Of a DNA stretch of 64,000 nucleotides, positions 18,760 to 27,734 are shown piece after piece. Under the pieces are notes generated by a model. It was not told the origin of the DNA. It worked only from the letters and a program-made list of their open reading frames with translations, and did not search any database. Source of the stretch: an uncultured Acetatifactor sp. (GTDB lineage: Bacteria > Bacillota > Clostridia > Lachnospirales > Lachnospiraceae); the NCBI GenBank assembly GCA_947586055.1, contig CANPXL010000002.1, positions 62,001 through 126,000 of the forward strand. Direction: 5' to 3'. Both the position numbers and the translations under genes were made by a program. How positions within the stretch are numbered: the first letter of the stretch is position 1; each line of letters starts with the position of its first letter.

Positions 18760-18788
18760 TGTTCACGGAGGAAAAAATAGTGTATACT
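18760..18788 (+). promoter_or_regulatory. Promoter for the dacF-type gene
   Basis: A perfect TATACT -10 (18783-18788) lies 30 bases before the ATG. The -35 position is weak (TGTTCA, 18760-18765, 17-base spacer). The start codon follows AAAGGAGG. Confidence 0.5.
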
Positions 18789-18817
18789 GTTAAGCACAGA
18801 GAAAAAGGAGGTTCGTC

Positions 18818-20317
18818 ATGCTGCGCTTCGCCCCGGCAGGATCCGGAAAAAACTTTATAAACAGAAGCCGACGCTTTCCGGCGGCGCTGCTGGCCCTTGG
18901 CCTGCTGTTTTCCCGCCCTCTCACCGCCTTTGCGGAACCTTCCGCGACCGAGCAGCGGATCGAGACGCAGCGCGCCATGGAAATTCAGTCGAACCTCACG
19001 GAAAACTGGCCGTCCGGCCCCGTTGTGACCGCCGAGTCCGCCATCCTGATGGAAGCGGAGACAGGCACCGTGCTGTATGCAAAAAATATCCACCAGCATC
19101 AGTACCCCGCCAGCACCACGAAAATCCTGACCACACTGATCGCCGCGGAGCGCTGTGCCATGGACGAACCTGTCACCTTCTCCCATGAAGCCGTATTCGA
19201 CACTCCCCGGGACAGCAACCATATCGCCATCGACGAGGGCGAGATACTGACCATGGAGCAATGCCTGAACGCCATTTTGATCCGCTCCGCCAACGAGGTG
19301 GCCTTTGCGGTGGCGGAACATATCGCCGGCGACAGCTGGCACAATTTCGCCGACATCATGAACGAACGGGCCAAAGAACTGGGCTGTGTTGACTCCAACT
19401 TTGTCAATCCCAACGGGCTGCCCGATGAAAACCATTATACCAGTGCTTATGATCTCGCCATGATCGGCCGGGCTTTTTTCGCCAATGAGATGCTCTGCCA
19501 GATCACCCTGACGAAACGTCTCGATATCCCGCCCTCCGAAAACCAGCCGGATCACATCCTGGAAAACAACAACATGCAGATCATTCCCGGCGGCAAATAC
19601 GCGTACGACTATCTGATAGGCTGTAAAACCGGATATACAGACGCCGCCAGAAGCTGCCTTGTCTCTTGCGCGGAACGGGACGGCATGCGTCTGATCTGCG
19701 TGGTGCTTCACGACGAGGCCCCTTACCAGTATGAGGATACCATCTCTCTCTTTGAATACGGCTTCGGCAATTTTGAAAAGGTAAACGTTGCCCAGACGGA
19801 GAAAAAATACGACATCGACAGCGCCGGACTGTTCTACGGGGGCAGCGATATTTTCGGCAGTTCCACGCCGCTTCTTTCCCTGAACAGAGACGACTGCATC
19901 ATCCTGCCCAGAACCGTTCCCTTCGATGAGACGCAGTCCACCGTATCTTACGCGGAAACAGGAGAAAATCTTGCCGCCGTGATCACATACACCTACCACG
20001 GCGTCACGATCGGCAAGGTTCGGGTAAACTTCACGGGCCGGCAGAACCAGACCCAGATCTTTGACTCCGAGGACGGAGCGGAAGACGGGGAAGATGGCGG
20101 AAAAAAAGAAAAACCCGTCATCTATGTCAACATAGTGCGGGTTCTGATCGGCGCGGCATGCGTGGGAGCCGTTGTTCTGGCCGTCGTCCTGATACGGCTC
20201 TTTCTTAAGAATTTCCAGTTTGCCGGGTGGAAAAGCCGGAGAGAATGGAAGAGGAACAACCGCCGCCGCAGGAAAAAGGCCCGGCGTCCAAACCGGTTCC
20301 GCGACTACGACTTCTGA
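18818..20317 (+). CDS. dacF: D-alanyl-D-alanine carboxypeptidase (DacF/PBP5-like)
   Basis: This low-molecular-mass penicillin-binding protein trims the terminal D-Ala of peptidoglycan stem peptides. The 499-residue protein has a signal peptide (hydrophobic 20-38, likely cut after AFA), the serine motif STTK (Ser99, Lys102), the SAN motif in LIRSANEVAFAVAEH, and the KTG motif in GCKTGYTDAARSC. A C-terminal membrane segment (VRVLIGAACVGAVVLAVVLI) and a very basic cytoplasmic tail follow; PBP5 is normally anchored by an amphipathic helix instead. Its 3' end overlaps the convergent exonuclease gene by 13 bases. Confidence 0.93.
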   Translation: MLRFAPAGSGKNFINRSRRFPAALLALGLLFSRPLTAFAEPSATEQRIETQRAMEIQSNLTENWPSGPVVTAESAILMEAETGTVLYAKNIHQHQYPASTTKILTTLIAAERCAMDEPVTFSHEAVFDTPRDSNHIAIDEGEILTMEQCLNAILIRSANEVAFAVAEHIAGDSWHNFADIMNERAKELGCVDSNFVNPNGLPDENHYTSAYDLAMIGRAFFANEMLCQITLTKRLDIPPSENQPDHILENNNMQIIPGGKYAYDYLIGCKTGYTDAARSCLVSCAERDGMRLICVVLHDEAPYQYEDTISLFEYGFGNFEKVNVAQTEKKYDIDSAGLFYGGSDIFGSSTPLLSLNRDDCIILPRTVPFDETQSTVSYAETGENLAAVITYTYHGVTIGKVRVNFTGRQNQTQIFDSEDGAEDGEDGGKKEKPVIYVNIVRVLIGAACVGAVVLAVVLIRLFLKNFQFAGWKSRREWKRNNRRRRKKARRPNRFRDYDF

Positions 20318-21279
20318 GCTTTCCTGCGGCTTCTGTTGCGTCTGTGGTGCAGTTCTTTGGCCTTCTCGCTCTGCTGCTTAAGAACCTCCGCCTCTTCGCC
20401 TGTGATCCGGCGCGTGGTCTTTACTACGAAAACCCTGTCGTTCTCCGACTTTTTCAGCCGGATCTTGCTCTTAAAATACCCGTGCTTTTCGCAATAGGCG
20501 AGACAATAATAATTTTTCCCGTTCAGGGTAAACCATTTCATCTTCTTTTTCAGGTTCCGGCGGCAGAGATAGCATTTGCTGGAGACGACCTCTCTGTCCG
20601 CGAAGGCTTCCGTCTTGTCGGCAAATTCCCTGCTGATATACTTCGCATAGCTGTCAAACTGTATCCGGATCTCTTTCTCCCTGCAGGCCGGAAGATGAAA
20701 CACATCGAAAGACACTCTCTGGAGAACCTCCCTGTGCTCCCGGATGATCCCGGCGAGAAGCTTCGCCGTGTAATAGGCGTCGCTGAACGCCCTGTGGAAA
20801 GGGATATCTTTTTCCAGCCCGGCCAGATCCACGGCGTTTTCCAGCGAACGCCGGGATTTCCCGTCCTCGTAGGCAAGGCTGAACAGCTTCTGCACGTCCA
20901 GAAAGGCAATGGGGCCGTCTGACAGAGGTGTCATATTATAATAGCGGATGTTCCGCTGAAGTTCCGTCAGATCCAGACTCCCCCAGGTGCAGAACCGGTA
21001 TTCTTCCCCGCCGCACCAATCCAGAAACGCTTCCATCACCTTCGGGAAAGGCTCGCCCCGCTCCAGCTCCTGCATCTGAAGATGGATCAGTCTGCTTGTG
21101 ATCTGATGCATTTCCAGATATACCGCAGGCCTGATCAGCCTGCTGAACTCTCCAAGGATTTCACCATCGCCGTCCAGCTTGATGGCGCCGATCTCAATGA
21201 TCTCAAAGGGAATGCCCGGAACCTCCGCTCGGCCGTTGGTACTCTGATTCCATTCCAGATCCAAAACGATATGATTCAT
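20305..21279 (-). CDS. DEDD-family 3'-5' exonuclease
   Basis: The 324-residue protein has an exonuclease domain of the RNase T/DnaQ superfamily. It opens with IVLDLEWNQ (first Asp and Glu of the DEDD set), then has QMHEIT-like and DLTELQRNIRYYN segments and HRAFSDAYYTAKLLAGII carrying the last acidic residue with a histidine before it (DEDDh). The C-terminal 120 residues are basic with a CYLC...CEKHG cysteine pair set that may bind zinc. Related Firmicute proteins are annotated as sporulation inhibitor KapD-like or ERI1-like nucleases. The true substrate is unknown. A GTG/ATG start at 21312/21309 is possible, but similarity begins at MNHIVLDLEW. Confidence 0.82.
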   Translation of the reverse strand: MNHIVLDLEWNQSTNGRAEVPGIPFEIIEIGAIKLDGDGEILGEFSRLIRPAVYLEMHQITSRLIHLQMQELERGEPFPKVMEAFLDWCGGEEYRFCTWGSLDLTELQRNIRYYNMTPLSDGPIAFLDVQKLFSLAYEDGKSRRSLENAVDLAGLEKDIPFHRAFSDAYYTAKLLAGIIREHREVLQRVSFDVFHLPACREKEIRIQFDSYAKYISREFADKTEAFADREVVSSKCYLCRRNLKKKMKWFTLNGKNYYCLAYCEKHGYFKSKIRLKKSENDRVFVVKTTRRITGEEAEVLKQQSEKAKELHHRRNRSRRKAQKS

Positions 21280-21334
21280 GGGATATACAGCTCCGTTCCG
21301 ATCATCCATCACTCTTTTCCATCAACAGGCTTTT

Positions 21335-22783
21335 TTAATAGGCTTTTCCCCAATATACCATTTTCTTTGCCGGTTTCCCGCAGCAGACGCAGGTATCCGC
21401 AATGTGCTCCTGCTCAAACGGCATGCAGCGGCTTGTGACGCTCAGGCGCTCCTTGATCTGATCCTCGCAGGCCTGCTCCCCGCACCACATGGCTTTTACA
21501 AAGCCTGTCTTCTCCTCGAAGATCTTCTCGAACTGGGCCATATTGACCGCCGTATAGGTATGAGCGTCCCTGTGAGCCCTGGCGCGCTCCAGCATTTCCC
21601 TCTGGATCGTCTCCAGCAGTTTCGTCACCTCGCCCTCGAGATCGTCCAGACAAACTTCCGTCTTTTCTCTGGTATCCCTGCGGCAGAGAACGCACTTTCC
21701 GGCTTCCAGATCTCTCGGGCCGATCTCCACGCGGATGGGATAGCCGCGCATCTCCGCTTCCGCGAATTTATATCCGGGACTCTTATCGGTATCATCCACC
21801 TTGACCCTGCATACGCCCTGCAGGCGGTCTCTCAGTTCATAAGCCTTATCCAGCACGCCTTCCTTTTTCTGCTGGATCGGGATCACACACACCTGAACGG
21901 GCGCCACTCTGGGCGGCAGCACCAGCCCCTCGTTGTCCCCGTGCACCATGATAATGGCGCCGATCAGACGGGTGGTCATGCCCCATGAAGTCTGATATAC
22001 ATACTTTAACGTATTGTCCTTATCCGCAAACTGAATGCCGAAGGCCTTTGCAAATCCGTCTCCGAAATTATGGCTGGTGCCGGACTGCAGCGCTTTGCCG
22101 TCATGCATCAGCGCCTCGATGGTGTAGGTTGCGACCGCTCCCGCAAATTTCTCCTTCTCGGTCTTCTGCCCTTTAATCATCGGGATCGCCAGCACTTCCT
22201 CGCAGAATTTTGCATACACGTTCAGCATCTGGATGGTGCGCTCCTGCGCCTCCTCTGCGGTGGCGTGTGCGGTATGTCCCTCCTGCCACAAAAACTCTCT
22301 GGAGCGAAGGAACGGCCTTGTCTCTTTTTCCCAGCGCACAACGGAACACCACTGATTGTAAACCTTCGGCAGATCCCGATAGGAATGTACGTCGTTTTTA
22401 TAAAAATCACAGAACAATGTCTCCGAGGTGGGACGGACGCAAAGCCGCTCCTGCAAAGGCTGCAGGCCGCCGTGGGTCACCCATGCCACCTCCGGCGCAA
22501 AGCCTTCCACATGGTCCTTCTCCTTCTGAAGCAGGGACTCCGGAATAAACATGGGCAGGTAGACATTCTCCACCCCTGCGTCCTTGAATCGTTCGTCCAG
22601 CTGCCTGCGGATCAGCTCCCAGATCGCGTAACCCGCGGGCTTGATCACCATACATCCCTTGACGGAGGTGTAGCCGATCAGCTCCGCCTTTTTCACCACA
22701 TCCGTATACCACTGGGCAAAATCCTGGTCCATGGATGTGATCTCTTCCACCATCTTCTTTTCAGCCATTTTGTTCTCAGCCAT
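21335..22783 (-). CDS. proS: Prolyl-tRNA synthetase (type 3, archaeal/eukaryote-like)
   Basis: This class II synthetase charges tRNA-Pro. At 482 residues it is the short form lacking the YbaK-like editing insert of bacterial type 1 ProS. It has motif 2 ([29 protein letters not shown]), the class II motif 3 ([19 protein letters not shown]), and the C-terminal zinc-type extension ([18 protein letters not shown]). The start at 22783 has AGGAAAAG upstream; an internal Met (22768) is an alternative. No T-box leader was recognised in the short upstream gap, which holds the terminator of the trpB-like gene. Confidence 0.96.
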   Translation of the reverse strand: MAENKMAEKKMVEEITSMDQDFAQWYTDVVKKAELIGYTSVKGCMVIKPAGYAIWELIRRQLDERFKDAGVENVYLPMFIPESLLQKEKDHVEGFAPEVAWVTHGGLQPLQERLCVRPTSETLFCDFYKNDVHSYRDLPKVYNQWCSVVRWEKETRPFLRSREFLWQEGHTAHATAEEAQERTIQMLNVYAKFCEEVLAIPMIKGQKTEKEKFAGAVATYTIEALMHDGKALQSGTSHNFGDGFAKAFGIQFADKDNTLKYVYQTSWGMTTRLIGAIIMVHGDNEGLVLPPRVAPVQVCVIPIQQKKEGVLDKAYELRDRLQGVCRVKVDDTDKSPGYKFAEAEMRGYPIRVEIGPRDLEAGKCVLCRRDTREKTEVCLDDLEGEVTKLLETIQREMLERARAHRDAHTYTAVNMAQFEKIFEEKTGFVKAMWCGEQACEDQIKERLSVTSRCMPFEQEHIADTCVCCGKPAKKMVYWGKAY

Positions 22784-22887
22784 CTTTTCCTCGTTTCTGC
22801 GCTGTCCTGCCGTGCGGAATCTGTCCGCCGAAGATTTACGCCGGGCAGCGCGCTGTCATAAATCCGGCCGCCGGAGCGGCCCTGCCG

Positions 22888-22911
22888 GAAAAAAGCCGGA
22901 TGCCCGGCTTA
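22888..22911 (-). terminator. Terminator after the TrpB2-like gene
   Basis: Minus-strand stem 22910-22904 pairs with 22899-22893 (7 bp, 4-base loop), followed by T residues at 22894-22889. It lies 26 bases after the stop and before proS. Confidence 0.8.
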
Positions 22912-22936
22912 TTTTCTTCCTTCCCCGCCCGAAAAC

Positions 22937-24325
22937 TCAGATCTCGTTTCCGGGAAACTTCGGGATTCCCGCAAATCCCTTCGCAAGATCCTCGTCGCTG
23001 GGAATATAATCTGTCATCTCGCCGTTGTTATATCTCTCATAAGCCACAAGATCAAAGTATCCGGTTCCGGTAAGGCCGAAGAGAATGGTCTTTTCCTCGC
23101 CCGTCTCTCTGCATCTGAGCGCCTCGTCCACGGCGGCCTTGATCGCATGCGCGCTCTCCGGTGCGGGCAGGATGCCCTCCACTCTCGCGAACTCTTCCGC
23201 AGCCTGGAACACCGCCGTCTGTTCCACGCTGACCGCTTCCATATAGCCGTCGTGATACAGCTGGGACAGCACGGAGCTCATGCCATGATAGCGCAGGCCT
23301 CCCGCATGGTTCGGCGCGGGAATAAAGCCGCTGCCCAGCGTATACATCTTCGCCAGCGGGCAGACCTTTCCGGTATCGCAGAAGTCGTACACAAATTTTC
23401 CTCTCGTCAGGCTGGGGCAGGAAGCCGGCTCCACCGCGACAAAACGGTAATCGGCCTCGCCTCTGAGCTTCTCTCCCATGAAGGGCGCGATCAGGCCGCC
23501 CAGATTGGAACCGCCCCCGGCGCAGCCGATGATCACATCCGGTCTGATGCCGTATTTATCCATGGCCGCCTTCGTCTCCAGACCGATCACGGACTGATGC
23601 AGCAATACCTGAGACAAAACGGAACCCAGCACATAGCGGTAACCTTCCTGAGTCACGGCCGCCTCCACCGCTTCCGAAATGGCGCAGCCAAGGCTTCCCG
23701 TGGTGCCGGGAAACTCTGCCAGGATCCTGCGGCCCACCTCCGTTGTGTCGGAGGGAGAAGGGGTCACGTTCGCCCCGTAGGTCCTCATCACTTCGCGGCG
23801 GAAAGGTTTCTGTTCATAGGAACATTTTACCATGTAAACCTGACAGTCGATGCCGAGGTACGCACACGCCATGGAGAGCGCCGTGCCCCACTGGCCCGCA
23901 CCCGTCTCCGTTGTAACGCCCTTCAGGCCCTGCTTCTTTGCGTAATAGGCCTGGGCGATGGCAGAGTTCAGCTTATGGCTGCCGCTGGTATTGTTTCCTT
24001 CAAACTTATAATAGATCTTCGCCGGAGTATCCAGCTTTTTCTCAAGGCAGTACGCCCTCACAAGGGGAGAGGGACGATACATTTTGTAAAAGTTTCTGAT
24101 CTCCTCCGGAATCTCGAAATAAGGCGTCGTATCATCCAGTTCCTGCCTGCAAAGCTCGTCGCAGAAAATCCCTCTCAGCTCTTCAAACGTCACGGGCTTT
24201 AAAGTGCCGGGGTTTAAGATGGGCGCCGGCTTGTTCTTCATATCCGCCCGCACATTATACCAAGCGGCGGGCATTTCGCTCTCTTCCAGATAAATCTTGT
24301 AGGGGATCTTTTTTTCTTCGCTCAT
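22937..24325 (-). CDS. TrpB2-like PLP-dependent enzyme (tryptophan synthase beta-like)
   Basis: The 462-residue protein is of the longer TrpB2 class, not standard TrpB (about 400). It has the PLP lysine motif GSHKLNSAIAQAYYAKKQG, the GAGQWGTALSMACA loop (TETGAGQWG, catalytic glutamate region) and the phosphate-binding GCAGGGSNLGG. No trpA or other trp genes are adjacent. TrpB2 proteins can make tryptophan from indole and serine, or work in other beta-replacement reactions. The gene follows mecA by 13 bases and is closed by a terminator. Confidence 0.92.
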   Translation of the reverse strand: MSEEKKIPYKIYLEESEMPAAWYNVRADMKNKPAPILNPGTLKPVTFEELRGIFCDELCRQELDDTTPYFEIPEEIRNFYKMYRPSPLVRAYCLEKKLDTPAKIYYKFEGNNTSGSHKLNSAIAQAYYAKKQGLKGVTTETGAGQWGTALSMACAYLGIDCQVYMVKCSYEQKPFRREVMRTYGANVTPSPSDTTEVGRRILAEFPGTTGSLGCAISEAVEAAVTQEGYRYVLGSVLSQVLLHQSVIGLETKAAMDKYGIRPDVIIGCAGGGSNLGGLIAPFMGEKLRGEADYRFVAVEPASCPSLTRGKFVYDFCDTGKVCPLAKMYTLGSGFIPAPNHAGGLRYHGMSSVLSQLYHDGYMEAVSVEQTAVFQAAEEFARVEGILPAPESAHAIKAAVDEALRCRETGEEKTILFGLTGTGYFDLVAYERYNNGEMTDYIPSDEDLAKGFAGIPKFPGNEI

Positions 24326-24338
24326 TTTCCTTTCCTTT

Positions 24339-25031
24339 TCATGCTCTTAATTTTTTGACGGCTTTCGCCTGGATCAGGCATCTGCCGTGCTCTTCCAGTC
24401 TCAGGAGCATCTTCTCTTCCGCTCCGTAGAGGGCGGCGAACTCCATGGCCTGAATGCAGGCCTTGCTGTACCTCTCGTAGGAAGCGTGCCCCTTCCCGAG
24501 ACACAGATAATAAAAGTCCTCCATCTCGTAAAGCGCGCTGTCCACACGCAGATTGGCGGGCAGAACCGCCGCAAAATTCATTACGTTCCGCAGGGAATCA
24601 AAGACAAAGATCCCGAATTCCGGTCTCCTGACGCTCTGCTGATCCGGCGCGGCATCCTGCGGGACGGCCCCCGGCGCGGCGCCGTTTTGTCCGCCGGCCT
24701 GGGCGTTCTGAAGCTCCACTTTTTCCTTTGCCTTCTGCAGCGCCCTCTTCATCTCCCTGAGACATTCTATCAGCGGTTCGCTCTCCGGCTCCCGCTCGGA
24801 AAAGGTCAGCAGCAGGCCCTGATCCGGCAGCATCATGATCTGCAGGTCAAAGGAATATTTCGGCGGCTTATAGCCCACGGCTTCCTCCGCCTGCACAATG
24901 ATCTCCTGCATGACCTCTCTCGCCTTGTCGCTGCGCAGAATAAAATCCTTGTAATCAATGTCATATTCGTCCAGTTCCTCATTGGACAAAAAGCATTTCA
25001 CGGTCTTGTCATCCACACGTTCTATCTTCAT
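24339..25031 (-). CDS. mecA: Adaptor protein MecA
   Basis: MecA delivers substrates such as ComK and other unstable regulators to the ClpC-ClpP protease in Firmicutes. The 230-residue protein has the conserved N-terminal binding domain (MKIERVDDKTVKCFLSNEEL), a low-complexity Gln/Ala/Pro linker, and the C-terminal ClpC-binding domain (FDSLRNVMNFAAVL, YLCLGKGHASYERYSKAC). GGGAG lies 5 bases before the ATG at 25031; the in-frame ATG at 25043 lacks such a site. It has its own sigma-A promoter and is probably co-transcribed with the TrpB2-like gene. Confidence 0.92.
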   Translation of the reverse strand: MKIERVDDKTVKCFLSNEELDEYDIDYKDFILRSDKAREVMQEIIVQAEEAVGYKPPKYSFDLQIMMLPDQGLLLTFSEREPESEPLIECLREMKRALQKAKEKVELQNAQAGGQNGAAPGAVPQDAAPDQQSVRRPEFGIFVFDSLRNVMNFAAVLPANLRVDSALYEMEDFYYLCLGKGHASYERYSKACIQAMEFAALYGAEEKMLLRLEEHGRCLIQAKAVKKLRA

Positions 25032-25124
25032 ACATGCTCCCATCCGCCGGCCTCTGCGGCTTCAAAACCAGCACGTTGTCCCTGAAATTATGTACAACGC
25101 CAAAAACGTTCCGTTCACACCTCT

Positions 25125-25153
25125 ATCATAGCATGGTATGAAAGTTTTTTCAA
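25125..25153 (-). promoter_or_regulatory. Sigma-A promoter for mecA
   Basis: TTGAAA (25153-25148), a 17-base spacer and TATGAT (25130-25125) on the minus strand, about 95 bases before the mecA ATG. Confidence 0.75.
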
Positions 25154-25190
25154 TTATATAAGTTTTCCAGTTTTCAGAAAGCGGCAACCT

Positions 25191-25343
25191 AGCCCGCGTC
25201 ATTTCATGAGCAAAGCCGCGCTGACGCGCTGTTCGGCGCTATGCGCCTGTCTTTGCTCATGAAATGACGCTCCCTCGGCAGCCGTGTTTGGCGAAAAATT
25301 CGTGCGAGCACGATTTTTAGCCAAATACGGCTGCCGGCTGAAC
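25191..25343. repeat. Double-hairpin repeat, copy B
   Basis: This 153-bp element matches 18588-18735. Hairpin 1 is a perfect 20-bp inverted repeat (25196-25215 with 25251-25270, 35-base loop). Hairpin 2 is nearly perfect over about 29 bp (25276-25304 with 25308-25336). The Ham1-family gene stops at 25317, inside hairpin 2, so its last residues (QPAAVFG) come from the repeat. There is no transposase. The element may also act as a bidirectional terminator between the gene and mecA. Confidence 0.85.
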
Positions 25344-25940
25344 TGTTGCCTCAAAAAACCGCCGGAAACCGTCTCCCACCGCAAGGCTTTGGACCCGTTC
25401 CTCTCCCAGATCATAATAATACCGGCCTGACGCAATGTGAACGGAAAGCCCGTCCAGAGGATACCCCCGATTGATCGCGTGGGGATGGGGCCTGTCGGTC
25501 AGAAAAAACTTCTCGCTTTCCAGACTTTCGTCCATCAGTTCAAAGCTTCGGCTCTCATCCAGAACAAGGCAGATGGCGCTGCGGTACTGCGCCGTAAGAC
25601 GGCCGTACTTCCTTACCAGACTGATATAGTGCTCTCTCATCTCCCGATCCGTCAGGCACTTCCCGTTTACCGTGCGGACGTGTACGCCCGGCTGATCTTC
25701 CTCGGACACATTCTCAAAATAAAGACCGGTGTCGCAGGAAAAAACCGGAATCCCGAAAGCCCGGTAATACGCATGCGCCTTTTTCCGCGCATTTTCAAGC
25801 ATCGTGCCCCCGTCCTCCACGACCCGCGGAATCTCTCCCTCCATGTCCCGCAGGCTTAACAGTTCAAAGCCAAGACCCTCCGTCCATCGTTTTGCATCCG
25901 CCAGCTTGGCCGGATTCCCCGTCCCGTACAATAACTTCAT
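25317..25940 (-). CDS. Ham1/RdgB-family non-canonical purine NTP pyrophosphatase, divergent
   Basis: The 207-residue protein has Ham1-fold signatures: an N-terminal GTGNPAKLADAKRW (TGN..K), the loop VVEDGGTMLENARKKAHAYY, and SCDTGLYFENV in place of the usual DDSGLEV, followed by PGVHVRTVNGK. The C-terminal SHR-KA motif typical of RdgB is not recognisable, so this is a divergent member. Canonical members hydrolyse dITP and XTP to keep them out of DNA. AGGAAATTCGG precedes the ATG at 25940. The C-terminal end lies in the repeat element and may have been reshaped by it. Confidence 0.75.
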   Translation of the reverse strand: MKLLYGTGNPAKLADAKRWTEGLGFELLSLRDMEGEIPRVVEDGGTMLENARKKAHAYYRAFGIPVFSCDTGLYFENVSEEDQPGVHVRTVNGKCLTDREMREHYISLVRKYGRLTAQYRSAICLVLDESRSFELMDESLESEKFFLTDRPHPHAINRGYPLDGLSVHIASGRYYYDLGEERVQSLAVGDGFRRFFEATVQPAAVFG

Positions 25941-26040
25941 CCGAATTTCCTCCCTGAGTTCTTTAAAAAAATCATAAAATTCCGCCGATTGGGAAGCATA
26001 GTATCTGAACGCTGCAGAAAGACAGCAGAAAAGAGGAGAT

Positions 26041-26565
26041 ATGACTTTGAACGGAACTGCCCGCAGAACAGCAATCCTGGTATATCTGGAAAGACAGTCC
26101 GGCCCGGTAAGCGGCTCGGAACTGGCAAGACAATTCGGTGTCAGCCGCCAGCTCATCGTGCAGGACATCGCCCTGCTTCGGGCGGAAAACCGAAATATCG
26201 TGTCCACAAATAAAGGATACCTGCTCTTTCATCCTCAGGAAAAGCAAAAAGGATGCACTGCCGTTATCACGGTAAACCACACGCCGGACCAGGCGCTGGA
26301 TGAAATGCTCTCGGTCGTGGAATACGGCGGCTCCCTGCTGGACGTATTCATCGACCACGAGCTTTACGGCCAGATCCGGTCAAACCTTGTCATCAACGAC
26401 TCCGACGACGCAAGGGAATTCTTTCAGAAGCTTTCACAGTCCGGAGCGCCGCTTCTGAGAGAATTTACCGACGGCTGCCACTATCACACCATTTCCGCGC
26501 CCTCCGAAAAGACCCTGGACCTGATCCGGGAGGAACTCCGGGAAAAGGGGATCCTGACGGGCTGA
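26041..26565 (+). CDS. niaR: NiaR-type NAD-biosynthesis repressor (HTH_11 + 3H domain)
   Basis: NiaR represses NAD de novo and niacin-uptake genes when niacin is present. The 174-residue protein has an N-terminal winged helix (RRTAILVYLERQSGPVSGSELARQFGVSRQLIVQDIALLR) and a 3H domain named for three histidines, seen here in VNHTPDQALD, FIDHELYGQI and GCHYHTIS. The ATG follows AGAGGAGAT. No nad gene is next to it here, so its targets lie elsewhere. Confidence 0.92.
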   Translation: MTLNGTARRTAILVYLERQSGPVSGSELARQFGVSRQLIVQDIALLRAENRNIVSTNKGYLLFHPQEKQKGCTAVITVNHTPDQALDEMLSVVEYGGSLLDVFIDHELYGQIRSNLVINDSDDAREFFQKLSQSGAPLLREFTDGCHYHTISAPSEKTLDLIREELREKGILTG

Positions 26566-26649
26566 GACAAATCGGGCGCTTCCCCTCCCGGCCCGCGCGT
26601 CCCAGACGGCCGCGGCGCGACCGCGCCGTTACGGCCCAAAAGCGTTTTG

Positions 26650-27180
26650 TCACCGCGCGCCGGCAAGCATGTCTACATACGCCTTTTCCACCTCCAGGGC
26701 TTCCTCCGCATGACGGCGGCTGGACGGAAGAGACAGGTAGACTGCCGTCGAGAACAGTACCGGCAGGAACAGGATCTGAACGCAGTACATGAGCGCGGCC
26801 GCCGGCACCTCGGTCCAGTACAGAGGATTCACAACTACCTCAAATCCGGCAATATACTGCCTTATCTGCACAATCTTGATCAATACAAGGAACCACAGAC
26901 ATACGGAACCCTGAAAGGATCTGCCCGCAATGAAAAAGAAAAACAGACTGAGCAGAAAACCCAGAATCTGCGAAGGAAGCTGCGAATAATCATTGATCGT
27001 CCTCATTGTGGCGGCGGCGCAGATCAGGTTGGCCAGACAGAGACCGCAAAGACACCAGAGAAGCGCCCTGCGCGCATACCAAAATCCTTTCGCTCCCGGT
27101 TTCTCCTGAAACAGCTCCTGATACTTCTGTTCCCGAAACGTTTTTGCCTTCCTCCAGAGTTCCCTGTCAATACCAGGCAT
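26650..27180 (-). CDS. Small membrane protein, function unknown
   Basis: This 176-residue protein has about four hydrophobic segments between residues 45 and 155 (ALLWCLCGLCLANLICAAAT, ILGFLLSLFFFFIAGRSF, VCLWFLVLIKIVQI, ALMYCVQILFLPVLFSTAVYL) and charged soluble ends. I recognise no family. The ATG at 27180 lies 6 bases after AAGGGA; the upstream ATG at 27186 overlaps it. It is convergent with niaR and may be co-transcribed with the 106-residue gene upstream, which shares its strand across a 72-base gap. Confidence 0.65.
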   Translation of the reverse strand: MPGIDRELWRKAKTFREQKYQELFQEKPGAKGFWYARRALLWCLCGLCLANLICAAATMRTINDYSQLPSQILGFLLSLFFFFIAGRSFQGSVCLWFLVLIKIVQIRQYIAGFEVVVNPLYWTEVPAAALMYCVQILFLPVLFSTAVYLSLPSSRRHAEEALEVEKAYVDMLAGAR

Positions 27181-27252
27181 ATCCATTCCCTTCTATCCGG
27201 AAAATATACCGATCTCCGGATCTCCTGTTCCCATTGTCCCGTGTTTCCTCGT

Positions 27253-27573
27253 CTATTCCATGTCCGGCGGCGCCTGTATCAGCCCGATCCCGGAAAACAC
27301 CGCCCAGATATAAGGCGCGCCGTAGACATTCAGCGCCTTCGGGCCCGCGATCCTTCCGGGGCCTCCTTCCGTGCGGTCCTGACGAAGCTTCTCGTAAGCC
27401 TTCTCAAACGTACTCCTTGTAATCGATCTCTCCCGTCTGTCCGTAAAGAGCTCACCGCCCCTGACGGTATAGGTAAAGGGAAGCCCTTTCTTTGTCAGAA
27501 AACTCCTGCCCTGATTCTCTGTGATAACATCCCACAGACTTTCCAGAGAGACCTTTGAAAAGTCAAATATCAT
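27253..27573 (-). CDS. Hypothetical protein, 106 residues
   Basis: A small soluble protein without signal peptide or membrane segment that I do not recognise. The N-terminal half reads MIFDFSKVSLESLWDVITEN... with a mid segment FTYTVRGGELFTDRRERSITRST, suggesting a nucleic-acid or peptide-binding fold with strands and a basic helix. The ATG is preceded by GGGGTGATGCA. A TTGACA promoter lies about 70 bases upstream. The codon use and spacing are as in the neighbours, so it is probably real. Confidence 0.6.
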   Translation of the reverse strand: MIFDFSKVSLESLWDVITENQGRSFLTKKGLPFTYTVRGGELFTDRRERSITRSTFEKAYEKLRQDRTEGGPGRIAGPKALNVYGAPYIWAVFSGIGLIQAPPDME

Positions 27574-27619
27574 TGCATCACCCCACTGCGTTTCCCGTCA
27601 GAAAATAACTCTATAAGAA

Positions 27620-27648
27620 ATGGTACACGCAGCGGAACACGTTGTCAA
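27620..27648 (-). promoter_or_regulatory. Promoter for the 106-residue hypothetical gene
   Basis: A perfect TTGACA (27648-27643), a 17-base spacer and a moderate -10 TACCAT (27625-27620) on the minus strand, 47 bases before the ATG. Confidence 0.55.
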
Positions 27649-27681
27649 TATTTTCCTGTCCGAAAGCAAACGGTTTCCGCT

Positions 27682-27728
27682 AAAAAAGACGATCCGGATC
27701 TCAGCGATATCTGAAATCCGGACCGTCT
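27682..27728 (-). terminator. Terminator after cysK
   Basis: A long stem on the minus strand (27728-27711 with 27704-27687, 18 positions with 2-3 mismatches or G-U pairs, 6-base loop) is followed by a T run (27687-27682). It lies just after the cysK stop. Confidence 0.9.
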
Positions 27729-27734
27729 GTCTTC

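Larger units (their letters stand above)
18464..18817. other. Intergenic region between trmB and dacF (354 bp)
   Basis: It holds the trmB promoter (minus), a degenerate copy of the double-hairpin repeat (18588-18735) and the dacF promoter (plus). Short frames in it are translations of the repeat. Confidence 0.7.

Noticed and set aside
17798..19999. 733-codon frame around trmB
   Set aside because: Only the last 221 codons match TrmB; the upstream part runs through the trmB promoter and the repeat and antisense to dacF.
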